Shown here: piece by piece, positions 1 through 10,635 of the stretch
Numbering within the stretch: position 1 is the stretch's first letter
Layout of the letters: every line of letters begins with the position of its first letter
Assembly (NCBI RefSeq): GCF_023159225.1
Contig: NC_063166.1
Location: 78,703,785 to 78,767,784, forward strand
Reading direction: 5' to 3'
DNA from: Perognathus longimembris pacificus
Taxonomy: Eukaryota; Chordata; Mammalia; Rodentia; Heteromyidae
Length of the DNA: 64,000 nt
Translations under genes and position numbers: made by a program
The notes under the pieces: model-generated
Databases searched by the model: none
Told to the model about the DNA's origin: nothing
What the model saw: only the letters and a program-made list of their open reading frames with translations

Positions 1-201
1 GTCAGCCTTTTAATATGAAAAACAAGGTTACAACCACCAAATATCATATAATTCATTAAACAGTGATCACATAATTCCTGGGTGAATTAACTGGTAATGT
101 AGGCAAAGTGCTTATAAACTGTGATATGCACCACTAAAGTTATCTGTCAAACACCATTAACTAATGCAAAATGTTATATATCACATTCAAAATATACTAG
201 G

Positions 202-700
202 AGGGGCTGGGAATGTGGCTTAGTAGTAGAGGGCTTGCCTAGCATGCATGAAGCCCTGGGTTCCACTCCTCAGCACCACATAAACAGAAAAAACTGAGTC
301 AATAAACACAATTTACGGCTGGGAATATGGCCTAGTGGCAAGAGTGCTTGCCTCCTACACATGAAGCTCTTGGTTCGATTCCCCAGCACCACATATATGG
401 AAAACGGCCAGAAGGGGCACTGTGGCTCAGGTTGCAGAGTGCTGGGCCTTGAGCGGAAGAAGCCAGGGACAGTGCTCAGGCCCTGAGTCCAAGGCCCAGG
501 ACTGGCCAAAAATAAATAAATAAACACAATTTACTTCTGCAAAATAAATAAATAAATAAATGACAGGAAAGGCTCGAAGTTGTGCTGTGGCTCAAGAGGT
601 AGAGTGCTAGCCTTCACCTTCAGCAAAAAGAAGCCAGGGACAGTGCTCAGGCCCTAAGTTCAAGCCCCAGGACTGGCCAAAAAAAAAAAAAAAAGAGTGC
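202..700. mobile_element. SINE cluster: ID monomer, full SINE-I, right-module fragment
   Basis: About 205-291 (+) is an ID-like monomer with a tRNA-like A box and B box. About 317-518 (+) is a full SINE-I: an ID/tRNA-like head followed by a second tRNA-like module ending in an A-rich tail. It is flanked by a perfect 16-bp target-site duplication (301-316 and 519-534). About 577-694 (+) is the right module alone, 5'-truncated. Confidence 0.85.
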
Positions 701-1550
701 ATATATAGATATACATATATAGAAAGAAAAAAAGGTAGCAATTTTTAAGGACTACAGCAAAACAAAAATGACAATTTTTTATTCTTTATGTTAATGCTTA
801 AATTCTCAACTAACAGAAAAACTACTATCTAGTGGTCATAAGCTAAACATCACAGACTGTAAGGGTCTAACATACTGCAAGCCAAAAGGACCTAACTATT
901 GACCTAACTATATTGACTGTCATTTAGGTAAAGGGTCGAGAGGCTCAGCAAGCAGGTTGGTTAAATTGTGAAATAGAGAACTTAAGATTCCAACATAATC
1001 AGACGTCTCACTGCATACAAATTATGCTCTTTAGGACAGAAGACTACCTACTATTCTTCACAAAATTACAATGGTGTCAGCAGACAATGGTCTATTTGAA
1101 CCAGGGTAAAATCTGCAAAAGTAGAAAATTCTTGCCTTGGTTAGTTTTAATGTATAGAACACAGGGACTTCCAAAAGGCAAAGAAAAGAGAGAATCAGAC
1201 AAGATCTGATGAGATCAGAAAGCTTGATCCTGAAGGAAGCCACATAATAACAGTTCAAGCAGCATTATTTGTTTACTCCATCCCTGAAATTAACCACTGA
1301 CAACACCCTCTCATGATTAATGGGACATACATCTCATTACAGACAACACAAGTGCCTCAACGGTAGTTCAACTCAGAATGAAATTGCATACACCACCTCA
1401 CTAAAAGCACAAATCGAAAGGCAGATTTGATTTAACTGATTCAGCCTGGTAAGACTATCCATAAGGGATAACTATCTGTGTGGACAACCAGAGAGACTTC
1501 AATTCAGGAGATCATAGACTGAAAGGAGATAAAAGAGAAAATTGTTGCCA

Positions 1551-1770
1551 GGTGCTGGTGGCTCATGCCTGTAATCCTCGCTGCTCAGGAGGCTGAGATC
1601 TGAGGAGCATGGTTAAAGCCAGTCTGAGCAAGAAAGTCCATGAGACTCATCTCCAACTAACCACCAAAAAACCAAGAGTGGTGCTGTGGCTCAAGTAGTA
1701 GAGCTCTGGCCTTGAGCGGAAGAGCTCAGGGACAGCACCCAGGCACGGAGTTCAAACCCCATGACTGACC

Positions 1771-1803
<33 letters not shown>

Positions 1804-1834
1804 AGAGTTTTTCAGAAAGCCGATCAAGGCTGGG

Positions 1835-1875
<41 letters not shown>

Positions 1876-2130
1876 TTTCAGAAAGCCGATCAAGGCTGGG
1901 TGCTGTGGGTCATGTCTATAATCCTAGATCCTCAGGAGGCTGAGATCTACGGATCTGTTCAAAGCCAGCCCAGGCAGGAAAGTCCAGGAAAACTTTATCT
2001 CCAATTAACTAGCAAAGAGAAGCTGTGGCTCAAATGGTATAGCATTAGCCTTGAGCACAAAAGCTTAGGGGCAGCAGTCAGGCCCTGAGTTCAAGTCCAA
2101 GGACCAACACCCCACCCTCAAAAAAAAGTT
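1551..2130 (+). mobile_element. Two SINE-II copies around GA repeats
   Basis: SINE-II copies (B1/7SL-like head with the usual GGTGGCTCATGCCTGTAATCC-like start, then the shared right module) occupy about 1,551-1,770 and 1,890-2,125. Between and beside them lies a duplicated unit with GA microsatellites. Confidence 0.8.
1761..1903 (+). repeat. GA microsatellite with a duplicated 30-bp unit
   Basis: Two (GA)n runs (about 1,780-1,806 and 1,840-1,871) are each followed by the same sequence, TTTTTCAGAAAGCCGATCAA and continuing into the start of a SINE-II head (about 1,807-1,839 and 1,872-1,903). This is a local duplication of the SINE start together with the GA tract. Confidence 0.75.
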
Positions 2131-2309
2131 AATTAACAACTTATTAACTCTTTTCCAATAGAGCAGAGAATGAGTTGTTCTTTGTTTTAAATAATTTCCT
2201 TAACCTCAACTACAGTTAAAAAACCATTTTCAACAGACTTCATTTACAGAGTACAGTAGTAACTTAGTAGGTGTCTGACCGTCCTGAATAAGCAAAATAC
2301 ACCCTGGGT

Positions 2310-2730
2310 TTTAAAAAAGGAAATGAGGGGGCTGGGAATATGGCCTAGTAGCAAGAGTGCTTGCCTCGTTCATATACATGAAGAAAATGGCCAGAAGTGG
2401 CGCTGTGGCTCAAGTAGCAGAGTGCTAGCCTTGAGCAAAAAGAAGCCAGGGACAGTGCTCAGGCCGGGAGTCCAAGGCCCAGGACTGGCAAAAAAAAAAA
2501 AAATCTTAATTAAAAAAGGAAATGAGGGCTGGGAATATGGCCTAGTGGCAAGAGTGCTTGCCTCGTATACATGAAGCCCAGGGTTCGATTCCCCAGCACC
2601 ACATATATAGAAAACGGCCAGAAGTGGCGCTGTGGCTCAAGTGGTAGGGTGCTTGCCTTGAGCAAAAAGAAGCCAGGTACAGTGCTCAGGCCCCGAGTTC
2701 AAGCCCCAGGATTGACAAACAAACAAAAAA
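2310..2730 (+). mobile_element. Two SINE-I copies inserted at one target
   Basis: Copies at about 2,327-2,505 (internal deletion) and 2,526-2,727. The target sequence TAAAAAAGGAAATGAGGG occurs before the first (about 2,310-2,328) and between the two (about 2,510-2,527). Confidence 0.8.
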
Positions 2731-3139
2731 GAAAATTACCTTAAGTGAGGTGGGAAGGCAGCTGGGAGGGAAAGGGGACCAGTAATAAGATGACACCACT
2801 GTCAATCACCGCACACCAAAAGCACCCAAGCACAGTCAGGGAGGCAGAGGCTCAGTGGGAAAGACTTGCTGATGCCACAGCCGCCTGTTCTAGTAGCTCA
2901 TGGCAGGGAGCCCTGACCAGTTAGTTACTCAGTGTCCTTAGCTATTATGCCTCTTACTCTTCCAACACAAAGGGCCTATCTACATTAACCCTGAGTACAA
3001 GGAGGAGCTCATGAAATGCAGCTTTTATATTCTTAAATTTAACTTGACCTTTTAGATTCCTTTTCTGCATTAAATAACTCAGCCTAATTCACACACAGAC
3101 TGAAAGATACCCTCCAGGGAGAAACCCAAAGGTATAACT

Positions 3140-3475
3140 CCCCTGAATATTTAAAATGATTATTTACTGAAATGAATTCCAGGAAATGGAAACATGTGTT
3201 TTTGCTGGTGGTGGTAGTGGTGCTTGTTTTGCTTTGTGGCCTTTTCTTTTCAGGAGGGGCAAAGGGGGACACAGAAAGAGAGAGAGGGAGAACAAATGCA
3301 ATCATGCTCTTCAGTATACACTATGTGGAAAATATGTAGGGACAGGAGGAGAAAACTGAAAGCAAAGGAAGGGGTGGCATTGTTCAAAAGAGAAATGTTC
3401 TCATTACCTGACTTACCCCTCTGTACATTACCTTAAGCATAATAAAACTATATTTTTAATAAATAACTCAGTCTA
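3140..3475 (+). mobile_element. LINE-like 3'-end family, longest copy
   Basis: A G/A-rich stretch is followed by a short conserved 3' block (CTGACTTACCCCTCTGTACA type) and an A-rich AATAAA-like end. The same block recurs near 11.6, 15.0, 24.5, 24.7-25.1 and 27.6 kb. Absence of tRNA or 7SL promoter boxes, variable 5' truncation and A-rich ends suggest the 3' UTR of a LINE; the protein-coding part is not in this window, so the name is tentative. Confidence 0.5.
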
Positions 3476-3727
3476 AGCTGGCACGTAGGAAGAGTCCAAT
3501 AAACAAAAGCCAATGTTACTATCCAGCAAATCCACTAACCTTGTCCCCAGTCACAAGTGAGTTGATTTTGCAGCCTTCGTAGTCTGTGAGACATGACAAA
3601 AACTCCATCACAAGAAATTAAATGGCTAGTTTTGCTTCTTCTGCCATCATAAACTCAGTTATCACACTTCTTTCCCAAGCAGGTCCAAGATCAACAGGAG
3701 CTAGGTGGACTACAATTAAATATTTAC

Positions 3728-3960
3728 AAGACTAATTTTTAGGGGCTAGGAATATGGCCTAGTGGCAAGAGTGCCTGCCTCATATACACAACCCTGGGTT
3801 CGATTCCTCAGCACCACATAAATAGAAAACGGCCAGAAGTGGCGCTGTGGCTCAAGTGGTAGAGTGCTAGCCTTGAGCAAAAGGAAGCCAGGGACAGTGC
3901 TCAGACCCTGAGTCCAAGGCCCAGGACTGGCAAAAACAAAACAAAAAAGACTAATTTTTA
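3728..3960 (+). mobile_element. Full SINE-I with target-site duplication
   Basis: Element at about 3,742-3,946 flanked by the 14-bp direct repeat AAGACTAATTTTTA (3,728-3,741 and 3,947-3,960). Confidence 0.85.
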
Positions 3961-4177
3961 ATCATAAGCAAATACTTTCTTGGACATAATTTTCCACCTT
4001 TGCTTCCCATTAATACATTGTAAGAGAGCCCGTAAGTATAGGTCTTTAACAAATAAACAAATACATGTGATCCTAGGAAATACAATTAGCAACAAGGGTG
4101 TTGGTTATATCTCCACTTCAGTGCTGATAGGCACTACTTTCACATCAACCCATTCATTAGCCAGAATATAAGCATTT

Positions 4178-5135
4178 ACAAACTAAATTAGGAGGCCAGG
4201 AATGTGGCTTAGTGGTAGGAGCGCTTGCCTACCATGCATGAAGCCCTGGGTTCGAGTCCTCATTACACATAAACAAAAAAAGCTGGAAGTGGTGCTGCGG
4301 TTCAAGAGGTAGAGTGCTAGCCTTTAGCAAAAAGAAGCCAGGTAGTGCTCAGGCCCTGAGTTTAAGCCCCAGGACTGGCAAAAAAAAAAAAAAAAAAAAC
4401 TAAATTAGTCCAGGTGCTGGTGGCTCACACCTGTAATCCTAGCTACTCAGAAGGCTGAGATCTGAGGATGGCAGTTCAAAGCCAGCCTGAGTAGAAAAGT
4501 CCATGACTCTTATCTCTAACCACCAGAAAAACCGCAAGTGGAGCTATGACTCAAAGTGGTAGAGCGCTAGCCTCAAGCTGAAGAGCTCTGGGTTCAAAAC
4601 TCACAACCAAAAGGAAGAAAAAAAAAAAAAAAACCTCACAGACAGGCACAGGTGGTTCACACCTGTAAGCCTGGTTACTCAGGAGGCTGAGATCTGAGAA
4701 TCCATAGTTCAAAGCCAGCACAGGCAGGAAAGTCAAAAGTCCTTGAGACTCTTTATTTCCAGTTAGCAACCAAAAAGCCAAAGTGGAGCTGTGACTCAAG
4801 TGGTAGAGTGCTCGCCTTGAGCACAAAAGCCAAGGGACAGCACCTAGGCCCTGAGTTCAAGACCCAGAACTGACACCAAATAAATAAACATTAAAAAGCT
4901 CAGCTGGTGGCTCACATCTGTAACCCTAGCTATTCAGGAGGGTGCGATCCAAGGATCATGGTTCAAAGCCAGCCCAGGCAGGAAAGTCTGTGAGACTCCC
5001 TGAGTAGCTAGGATTACAGGTGTGAGCCACAGAAAACCAGAAGTGAAGCTGTGGCTCAGAGTGCTAGATCTCGGGGATAATGCCCAGGCCCTGAGTTCAA
5101 GCCTCATGACAAAGAGAAAGAACGAAAAAAAAATT
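4178..5135 (+). mobile_element. Array of four SINEs, same orientation
   Basis: A SINE-I/ID element at about 4,193-4,400 has flanking ACTAAATTAG repeats. It is followed by three SINE-II copies at about 4,410-4,620, 4,641-4,880 and 4,899-5,130. Confidence 0.8.
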
Positions 5136-5239
5136 GTACCAGAAGCAATGCAATCACAAAGGCCTCCCACCAGAAATTTAAAACCAACTGTTATAGGTCT
5201 AATATGAAATAATAAATCTGTCATAAAACTTGATAAGCA

Positions 5240-5870
5240 TTTTTGGGTGTGCCATCCTGACACTTGAACTCAGGACCTGGGCACTGTCCCTGAGCTTTAT
5301 TGCTCAACATTAGCACACTACCACTTGAGTGACAGCTCCACTTCTGGTTTTTTATGGTACTTAATTGGAGCTAAGAGTCTCAAGGACTTTCCTACCCATG
5401 CTGGCTTTGAACCACAATCCTCAGCTCTCAGCCTCCTGAGCACCTAGGATTACAGGTGTGAGCCACCAGCACTCTATTTTTGGGAAATATTTTAACATAA
5501 TTGTTATTTAAATTAAGGTGTCATACAAAGGAATTGCCATTTCATAAGGCAAGCAATAAATACATTTCTTTTTCGTGTCTCCTTCCTTCACTTTCCCATT
5601 TCCACCTCCCATCCCTGCTCACAAAGAGAAACATATTTTTGGTCAGTCCTGGAGCCTCAACTCAGGGCTTGGGCGCTGTCCCTGAGCTCTTTCACTCAAG
5701 GCTAACACTCTACCACTTGTAGCCACAGCTCCACTTTGGGTCTTCTGGTGGTTAAGTGGAAATAAGAGTCTTACAGCCTTTCCAGCCAGGACTGGCCCTG
5801 AACCATGATCCTCAGCGCTCAGCCTTCTGAGGAGCTAAGATGACAGGCATGAGTCATCAACATCCAGCTA
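5240..5870 (-). mobile_element. Two SINE-II copies
   Basis: Minus-oriented SINE-II copies at about 5,244-5,474 and 5,640-5,866. A poly-G run of 14 bases follows at 5,910-5,923. Confidence 0.8.
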
Positions 5871-6069
5871 GGAAAATATTTTTGTTTCTAAAATCCCTGT
5901 ATATGGTGTGGGGGGGGGGGGGGAGAAGAACAGTTCTAAAAGCTCTAAGCTCTAATTTGAGGGAGAGGAATTTAAATTTACATTTCTGCAAACTAAGCAA
6001 TTCTGTGTTTGTTAGTATGACATCACATAAGATGAGCCAGTTGGGATCATCATAAAAACAAAGCCTCTG

Positions 6070-6370
6070 CAGCTTCCTGGTCTAGGCCTGCAACCATGGC
6101 TACCTAAGAAGCAGGGAGAGGATAGTGGTTCAAAGCCACCCTAGGCAGGTAAGTTCATGATACTACATCTCAACCAATGGCTTGGGTGTGTGTCTGTTAT
6201 CCACGCCACTCATGGAAGCACAAATAGGAGCGTCACAGGCTAGTTTCAACATAAAGTGAGCCCCTATTTCAAATCTAACGATAGCAAAAGGGGACGAAGT
6301 GGCTTAAATGGTAGAGTACCTGTTTAGCATGTACAAGGCCCGGAGTTCAAAACCTAGTTACACACACAAA
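6070..6370 (+). mobile_element. Older, diverged B1/tRNA-like SINEs
   Basis: About 6,070-6,190 resembles a B1-type head. About 6,181-6,370 is a diverged composite ending in a tRNA-like B-box region. Both are clearly older than the SINE-I/II copies around them. Confidence 0.55.
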
Positions 6371-6582
6371 AAAAATAATGCCTCTGGAATCATGAAATCC
6401 TTTTCTAAGTTTCATCCTTATGCTGATGGAGGGCTTCAACCAAAGATGCCTACAAACTGATTCAAATGTGAAATTCAAATGTGAACATCTTCAGTGTCTT
6501 TTTATGGGCAACTCTGGATGAAGTATGATCGAAATGATTACACCTTCAATAATACTGATGGTGTGGGCTTCAGAACTGTGGG

Positions 6583-6820
6583 GGGAGTTCACTTCTTTTT
6601 TTTTTTTTTTTTTGGCCAGTCCTGGGCCTTGGACTCAGGGCCTGAGCACTGTCCCTGGCTTCTCCTTTGCTCAAGGCTAGCACTCTGCCACTTGAGCCAC
6701 AGCGCCGCTTCTGGCCGTTTTCTGTATATGTGGTGCTGGGGAATCGAACCTAGGGCCTCGTGTATCCGAGGCAGGCACTCTTGCCACTAGGCTATATCCC
6801 CAGCCCGGGAGTTCACTTCT
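6583..6820 (-). mobile_element. Full SINE-I with target-site duplication
   Basis: Minus-oriented copy flanked by GGGAGTTCACTTCT at 6,583-6,596 and 6,807-6,820. Confidence 0.88.
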
Positions 6821-7379
6821 GAACTTAACGAAATTTGTAGAGAAATGGGCGTCTAGTTTAACCTGAGTACTTGAAAGTTTTCCTTAAAGTCCATGGGGGA
6901 AACAAAAAGCACTGTTTATTGTTTAAAATGCATTTTATGTCCCCTCTAGATACTGAGGGGTTTCCCTTAAGTTATTTTTAAGAGGAATATCCTTCCCTCT
7001 TTCTTTGCCTCCACTCCCTCCCTCCCTCCCAGACTGCAATAACTAAAGCAGAAAGTATAACATTTCCAAGGTAACTGATCAAACTCAAAAGTAAATCTAC
7101 AGAATTGACATAACAATATTACAGGTCTAAAAACTAGGAACTGCTCACTAATAGATGTTTGAAGACTAAGCAGCAATTGCAAACATTTATAATATTCTTG
7201 TATTCCAGGGGACTTTCTTTTAAGGCAAGAAAAATATGAACTATGCTGTGATTCCCCACTATTCACAAAGTTGCACTCATAACAACTGTCGTTTGTAAGC
7301 AAAGCAGATGGGGGGGGGGTCTTTGGAGAACAATTTAACAACTGATGAGGGGAGGGGAGAGGTGGCCTCAAATTTGTAT

Positions 7380-7830
7380 TTCTCCTGCGTTGGCCTCCTG
7401 AGTGCCAAAATTACAAGTGTGCACTGCCATTCCCAGCTCAGACAATTTTTAAATCAAGTATCCTCTGCTTAATACTTAACCAAAGGTGATAGGAATATAT
7501 TTACACAACTACTGTACAGAAACTTTGAGAGTTTTCACCATGAATTATTAACTACAGTTAATAACATTGGCACCAAGCTAATCTCTACTAAAAATGGTTT
7601 TAACAGGTAGGGCTCTACGAAATTAAGGTTAAAGAAATTTGTATTTTCAAATCAGTTGTTCAATTATAGTCATAAACAGCTCAAGAATTGTTGATTTTGT
7701 TCACAAATCAAAGCCAGGCCTTCAGTTTGACTTTGAGGAGGGGGAAGCACAAAAATCAAGAGCTAATTCAGTGAAAGATGCCTGTCTAGCAAGTACCAAA
7801 GCCCTGAGTTCAAACCCCACTATAATGTCA
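7380..7830. mobile_element. Old SINE fragments
   Basis: About 7,380-7,440 (-) is a B1-like 5' fragment. About 7,765-7,830 (+) is a diverged tRNA-like fragment ending in a CCCTGAGTTCAAACCCCA-type B-box region. Confidence 0.5.
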
Positions 7831-7979
7831 AGAAAGAAAGTGCTCATTTACCTGGTTACTTTTCCTGATCATTTCTCCAGAAATCATTCATAAAGAAAGA
7901 AGCCCAACTAATAAAACTATGAGTATAGCAAAAACAAATTTTGTAACATGTTAGCAGCCTGATTCAAGCTTGTGAAAGT

Positions 7980-8165
7980 CAAAAGTGCTAATATATGTTT
8001 AGGATCTGTTTCAAAATACTCCAGTTTGGGAGTGGGAGTACCATAACAAGTAAGATTGACCTTGGCTATGAGTTAATAGTTGTCAAAGTTGAGAGACCAA
8101 ATCATAGTGTCCTCTGTATAATTTGACATTTATATTTTTCCATAATAAAATTTAAAAGATTAAAT
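7980..8165 (+). mobile_element. 3' end of an ancient L1
   Basis: The terminal part, ATTTTTCCATAATAAAATTT, matches the characteristic 3' terminus of old mammalian L1 elements. Confidence 0.5.
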
Positions 8166-8277
8166 TATCACAATACTGAAATATCACTTCACGTAACGCG
8201 TGATACGGCACTAAAAGGTGTGTTTTGCAATGCAGCTAGGGTTAAGTGTTGTTAAAGAGCTACTAAAGAATTCAAAT

Positions 8278-8505
8278 AGGCAGATACCATTGGCTCAGCA
8301 CCTGTAATCCTAGCTGCTCAAAAGGCTTAGGTCTGATGGTGGCTGATCAAAGCCAGCTCCTGAAGTAAACTCCCTGGGACTCTTATCTCCAATTAGCCAG
8401 TGAAAAGCCAGAAATGGAGCTCAAGTGGTATAGTGCTAGCCCTAAGCATAAAAGCTCAGATACCCTAGGCCCTTAGTTGAAGCCCCAGGACAAGCACCAA
8501 AAAGA
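8278..8505 (+). mobile_element. SINE-II copy
   Basis: Diverged B1-like head plus shared right module, ending in an A-rich tract near 8,500. Confidence 0.75.
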
Positions 8506-10196
8506 GAAAGAGAACAACTACTACTACTACTGGCTGAAAATTCTGGGAAAATATCAAAGACAGAGAGGTCATTTTACATTCTTGGGAGACGAATGTGAAG
8601 GAAAAAGAAAGAAAGAAATTAAAAAAAAAACACTGTCAGTTCATTCAGAAAATCTATTGCCTGAAACAACCCTAAGATAGAGGCTGGTCATTTGTCAGAG
8701 CACACACATGTTCCTTTTTACTCTTTTGTAAATATTAACAACTATCTGAGAGTTACATGTCCTTGAAGAAGGGGATATCTATGGAATCAGGCCAGAACTA
8801 AAAGAAATTCAGTACAGAATAAAGTTGCACTAAAAGTCCCGTCCGTCACCAAGATGGCCAAACATATCCCTCCACATCCAACTTATTTTTACTTTTCAAC
8901 AAGTAGCAGTGTCATTTGTCTTTGGTAAGCAGAGGCCCTGAAAGACTAGATCACTGGAAAATCTGACATATATCACACTTTCCACCACCCTCTCCATAAT
9001 CAAAGGTACAAGCAGAAGGGAAGAACGACCTTATTAACAGTGGCAGAGCTGACCAAAGAAAAGCACACATCTCGGCCGGGCAGCAAACTTGTAATAGGGC
9101 AACACGGAGGTAGGTAGGGCAGGGGCTTAGAAGCAAAGTCTGCCAACAAGGACTCAGGCAATGAGTGACAAGCGAAGCGCAGGGGAGTGAGAAGAAGTTC
9201 GAGATGCACGGACGTTTTCCCATCTTGTACACTCCCCTCCTGCCCCAGGGCCTGCCACACGGAGAGGGCTGAGGAAGGTCTGCTGAACCCCGGAGGAGCT
9301 CCTGCCAATAACTTTCCCAGAAACGGAACGACCACGAGAGGCTGGACGGACGGTGGAGGAAAACACGGCTCGTCCTGCGGAAGTGGGTGAATGCCGGGCA
9401 GCTGGCAAAAGAGGAGATGGAAAGACACGCGACCCGTCGGTACACGCGGCCACCCACCGGGTCCCTAAGAAGCGTGCGCCCCTCGCCGAGGCCACCCAAC
9501 ACAAAGCCCGGGCGCCGGCGGGGGGCACGCGGGGCATCCCGGCCCCTCAGGGAGCCCAGACGGGGAGGTGGGTCAACTTCGGCCCGCTCTGCCCCACTCC
9601 ATTAGACGTCCCTATCGCGCTCATAAATTATGCAGACGGCTCGCGGGGACGCGCCGCGGGTCTGGCGCTCCGATAAGCGCTTTACACGCCCCATTTCACT
9701 GAACCTGAACAGCCTTCAGCCGCGGGGACCGCACGCGTCCCCGGCTCCAGCCCAGACACAAAAGAGTTTCAAGTGACTCGCCGCCGCGACCGGCGTCGGG
9801 ATCGGCACCCCGCCGGCCCGGCCGCCGACCCGGGCCGGGCCGGGGGGACGGGGGGCGGCCCGGCTCCCGGGCACCCCAACCCACAGCCTCCCTCCCCGGG
9901 AACAACTTCGGCATCCCCGCGCGCGGCGTGGCACCTGTTTCTGGCCCCAGGACGGAGGTGGCGGGGACTCGGTGCCCCGACGCGGGGGACGCGAAAGGAG
10001 GGAGGGAGAGAGACCGAGGACCCGCCTCCTCCGGGAAGGCCCCGCGGGCCGAGACGGGGCCTGGGGGACCGGGGCCGGCCGCCGCGCGGCCCGCCGAGGC
10101 CTAGCCCACCCGCCGCCCACCTCCCGCGGCCGCGGCGCCCGCGCGGGCCCCGCCGGGCCCGACCCGGCCCGGCCCGGCCCGGCCCGGACGCCTCAC

Positions 10197-10440
10197 CTGG
10201 CTGCTGCCCGACTCGTCCCCCGGCCGGCGGTCCTGGGCGGCGGCGGCGAGGCGGGGAAGGAGGAAGGAAGAGGGAGAGGAGGAAGGGACGGAGGGGGAAG
10301 AGGCGGAGAGGCCGCGGAGGAGGCGGGCGCCGCCGGGCCGGGGGAGGAAGGGGGGTCCGAGGAAACGGGGAAGCCGAGAGAGACGCGGCCGCGGCCGGCG
10401 CAAACGCTGAAGAGCCGCTCCTGCGCCCGCAGCCCGGCAG
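10197..10440 (-). other. STAU1: Probable STAU1 non-coding first exon (5' UTR)
   Basis: On the minus strand a strong donor (CCAG followed by GTGAGG, junction at 10,197/10,196) closes a GC-rich, pyrimidine-rich stretch typical of a 5' UTR. The TSS is not fixed by a motif; a GGAAGTGAC ETS-like box at about 10,440-10,448 suggests a start near 10,430. In other mammals STAU1 (double-stranded RNA-binding protein of mRNA transport and Staufen-mediated decay) has a non-coding first exon separated by a long intron from the coding exons, which fits the absence of coding sequence in this window. Gene identity rests on synteny with DDX27 and ZNFX1, not on protein sequence. Confidence 0.5.
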
Positions 10441-10610
10441 GAAGTGACGGGGGAGGGGCCGGCGCCCGCCCCCGGCCCCCGCCCGCCTCCATGCCCGGCC
10501 CCACCCCCACCCACGCCGGACCACAAGTCCCGGTGGGCGCCGCGCCCAGCCGGCGCTCGCAGGGCACGCCGGGAGCCCGGGGGAGGGACTTGGGGCTCCG
10601 TCGGGCCCGC

Positions 10611-10635
10611 GGCCTGCTGGGAGTTGTAGTTCCGC
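10611..10635 (-). promoter_or_regulatory. ZNF143/SBS-type motif with ACTACA submodule
   Basis: The minus strand reads GGAACTACAACTCCCAGCAG, the extended ZNF143 (STAF) promoter motif. It lies about 180 bp upstream of the presumed STAU1 start. A related but degenerate copy lies near 10,520-10,540. Binding is inferred from motif match only. Confidence 0.55.

Larger units (their letters stand above)
1..10196 (-). other. STAU1: Probable STAU1 intron 1 (part)
   Basis: No exon-like coding stretch is visible here on either strand; ORFs are short and lie in repeats. The assignment is inferred from synteny (STAU1 lies head-to-head upstream of DDX27 in mammals) and from the splice donor at 10,197/10,196 on the minus strand. 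The stretch holds SINEs, a 3' end of an old L1 (about 7,980-8,165), a LINE-like 3' end (3,140-3,475) and otherwise AT-rich unique sequence. Unique stretches without any recognisable element are 700-1,550, 2,735-3,140, 6,375-6,580, 6,825-7,380, 7,440-7,750 and 8,510-9,430. Confidence 0.5.

Noticed and set aside
317..518. tRNA gene, suggested by A and B boxes
   Set aside because: The boxes belong to the SINE-I head; there is no full cloverleaf and the sequence recurs dozens of times with A tails and target duplications.
3084..3305. Short minus-strand ORF starting MIAFVLPLSL
   Set aside because: Lies on the antisense of the LINE-like 3' end with simple-sequence Lys/Thr runs; no family recognised.
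202..5135. CRISPR-like regularly spaced repeats
   Set aside because: Repeats are 200-bp retroposons with mutations, A tails and irregular spacing in a eukaryotic genome.
8850..8862. YY1-like CAAGATGGC inside the presumed STAU1 intron
   Set aside because: Single short motif outside any CpG island or exon; no supporting context.
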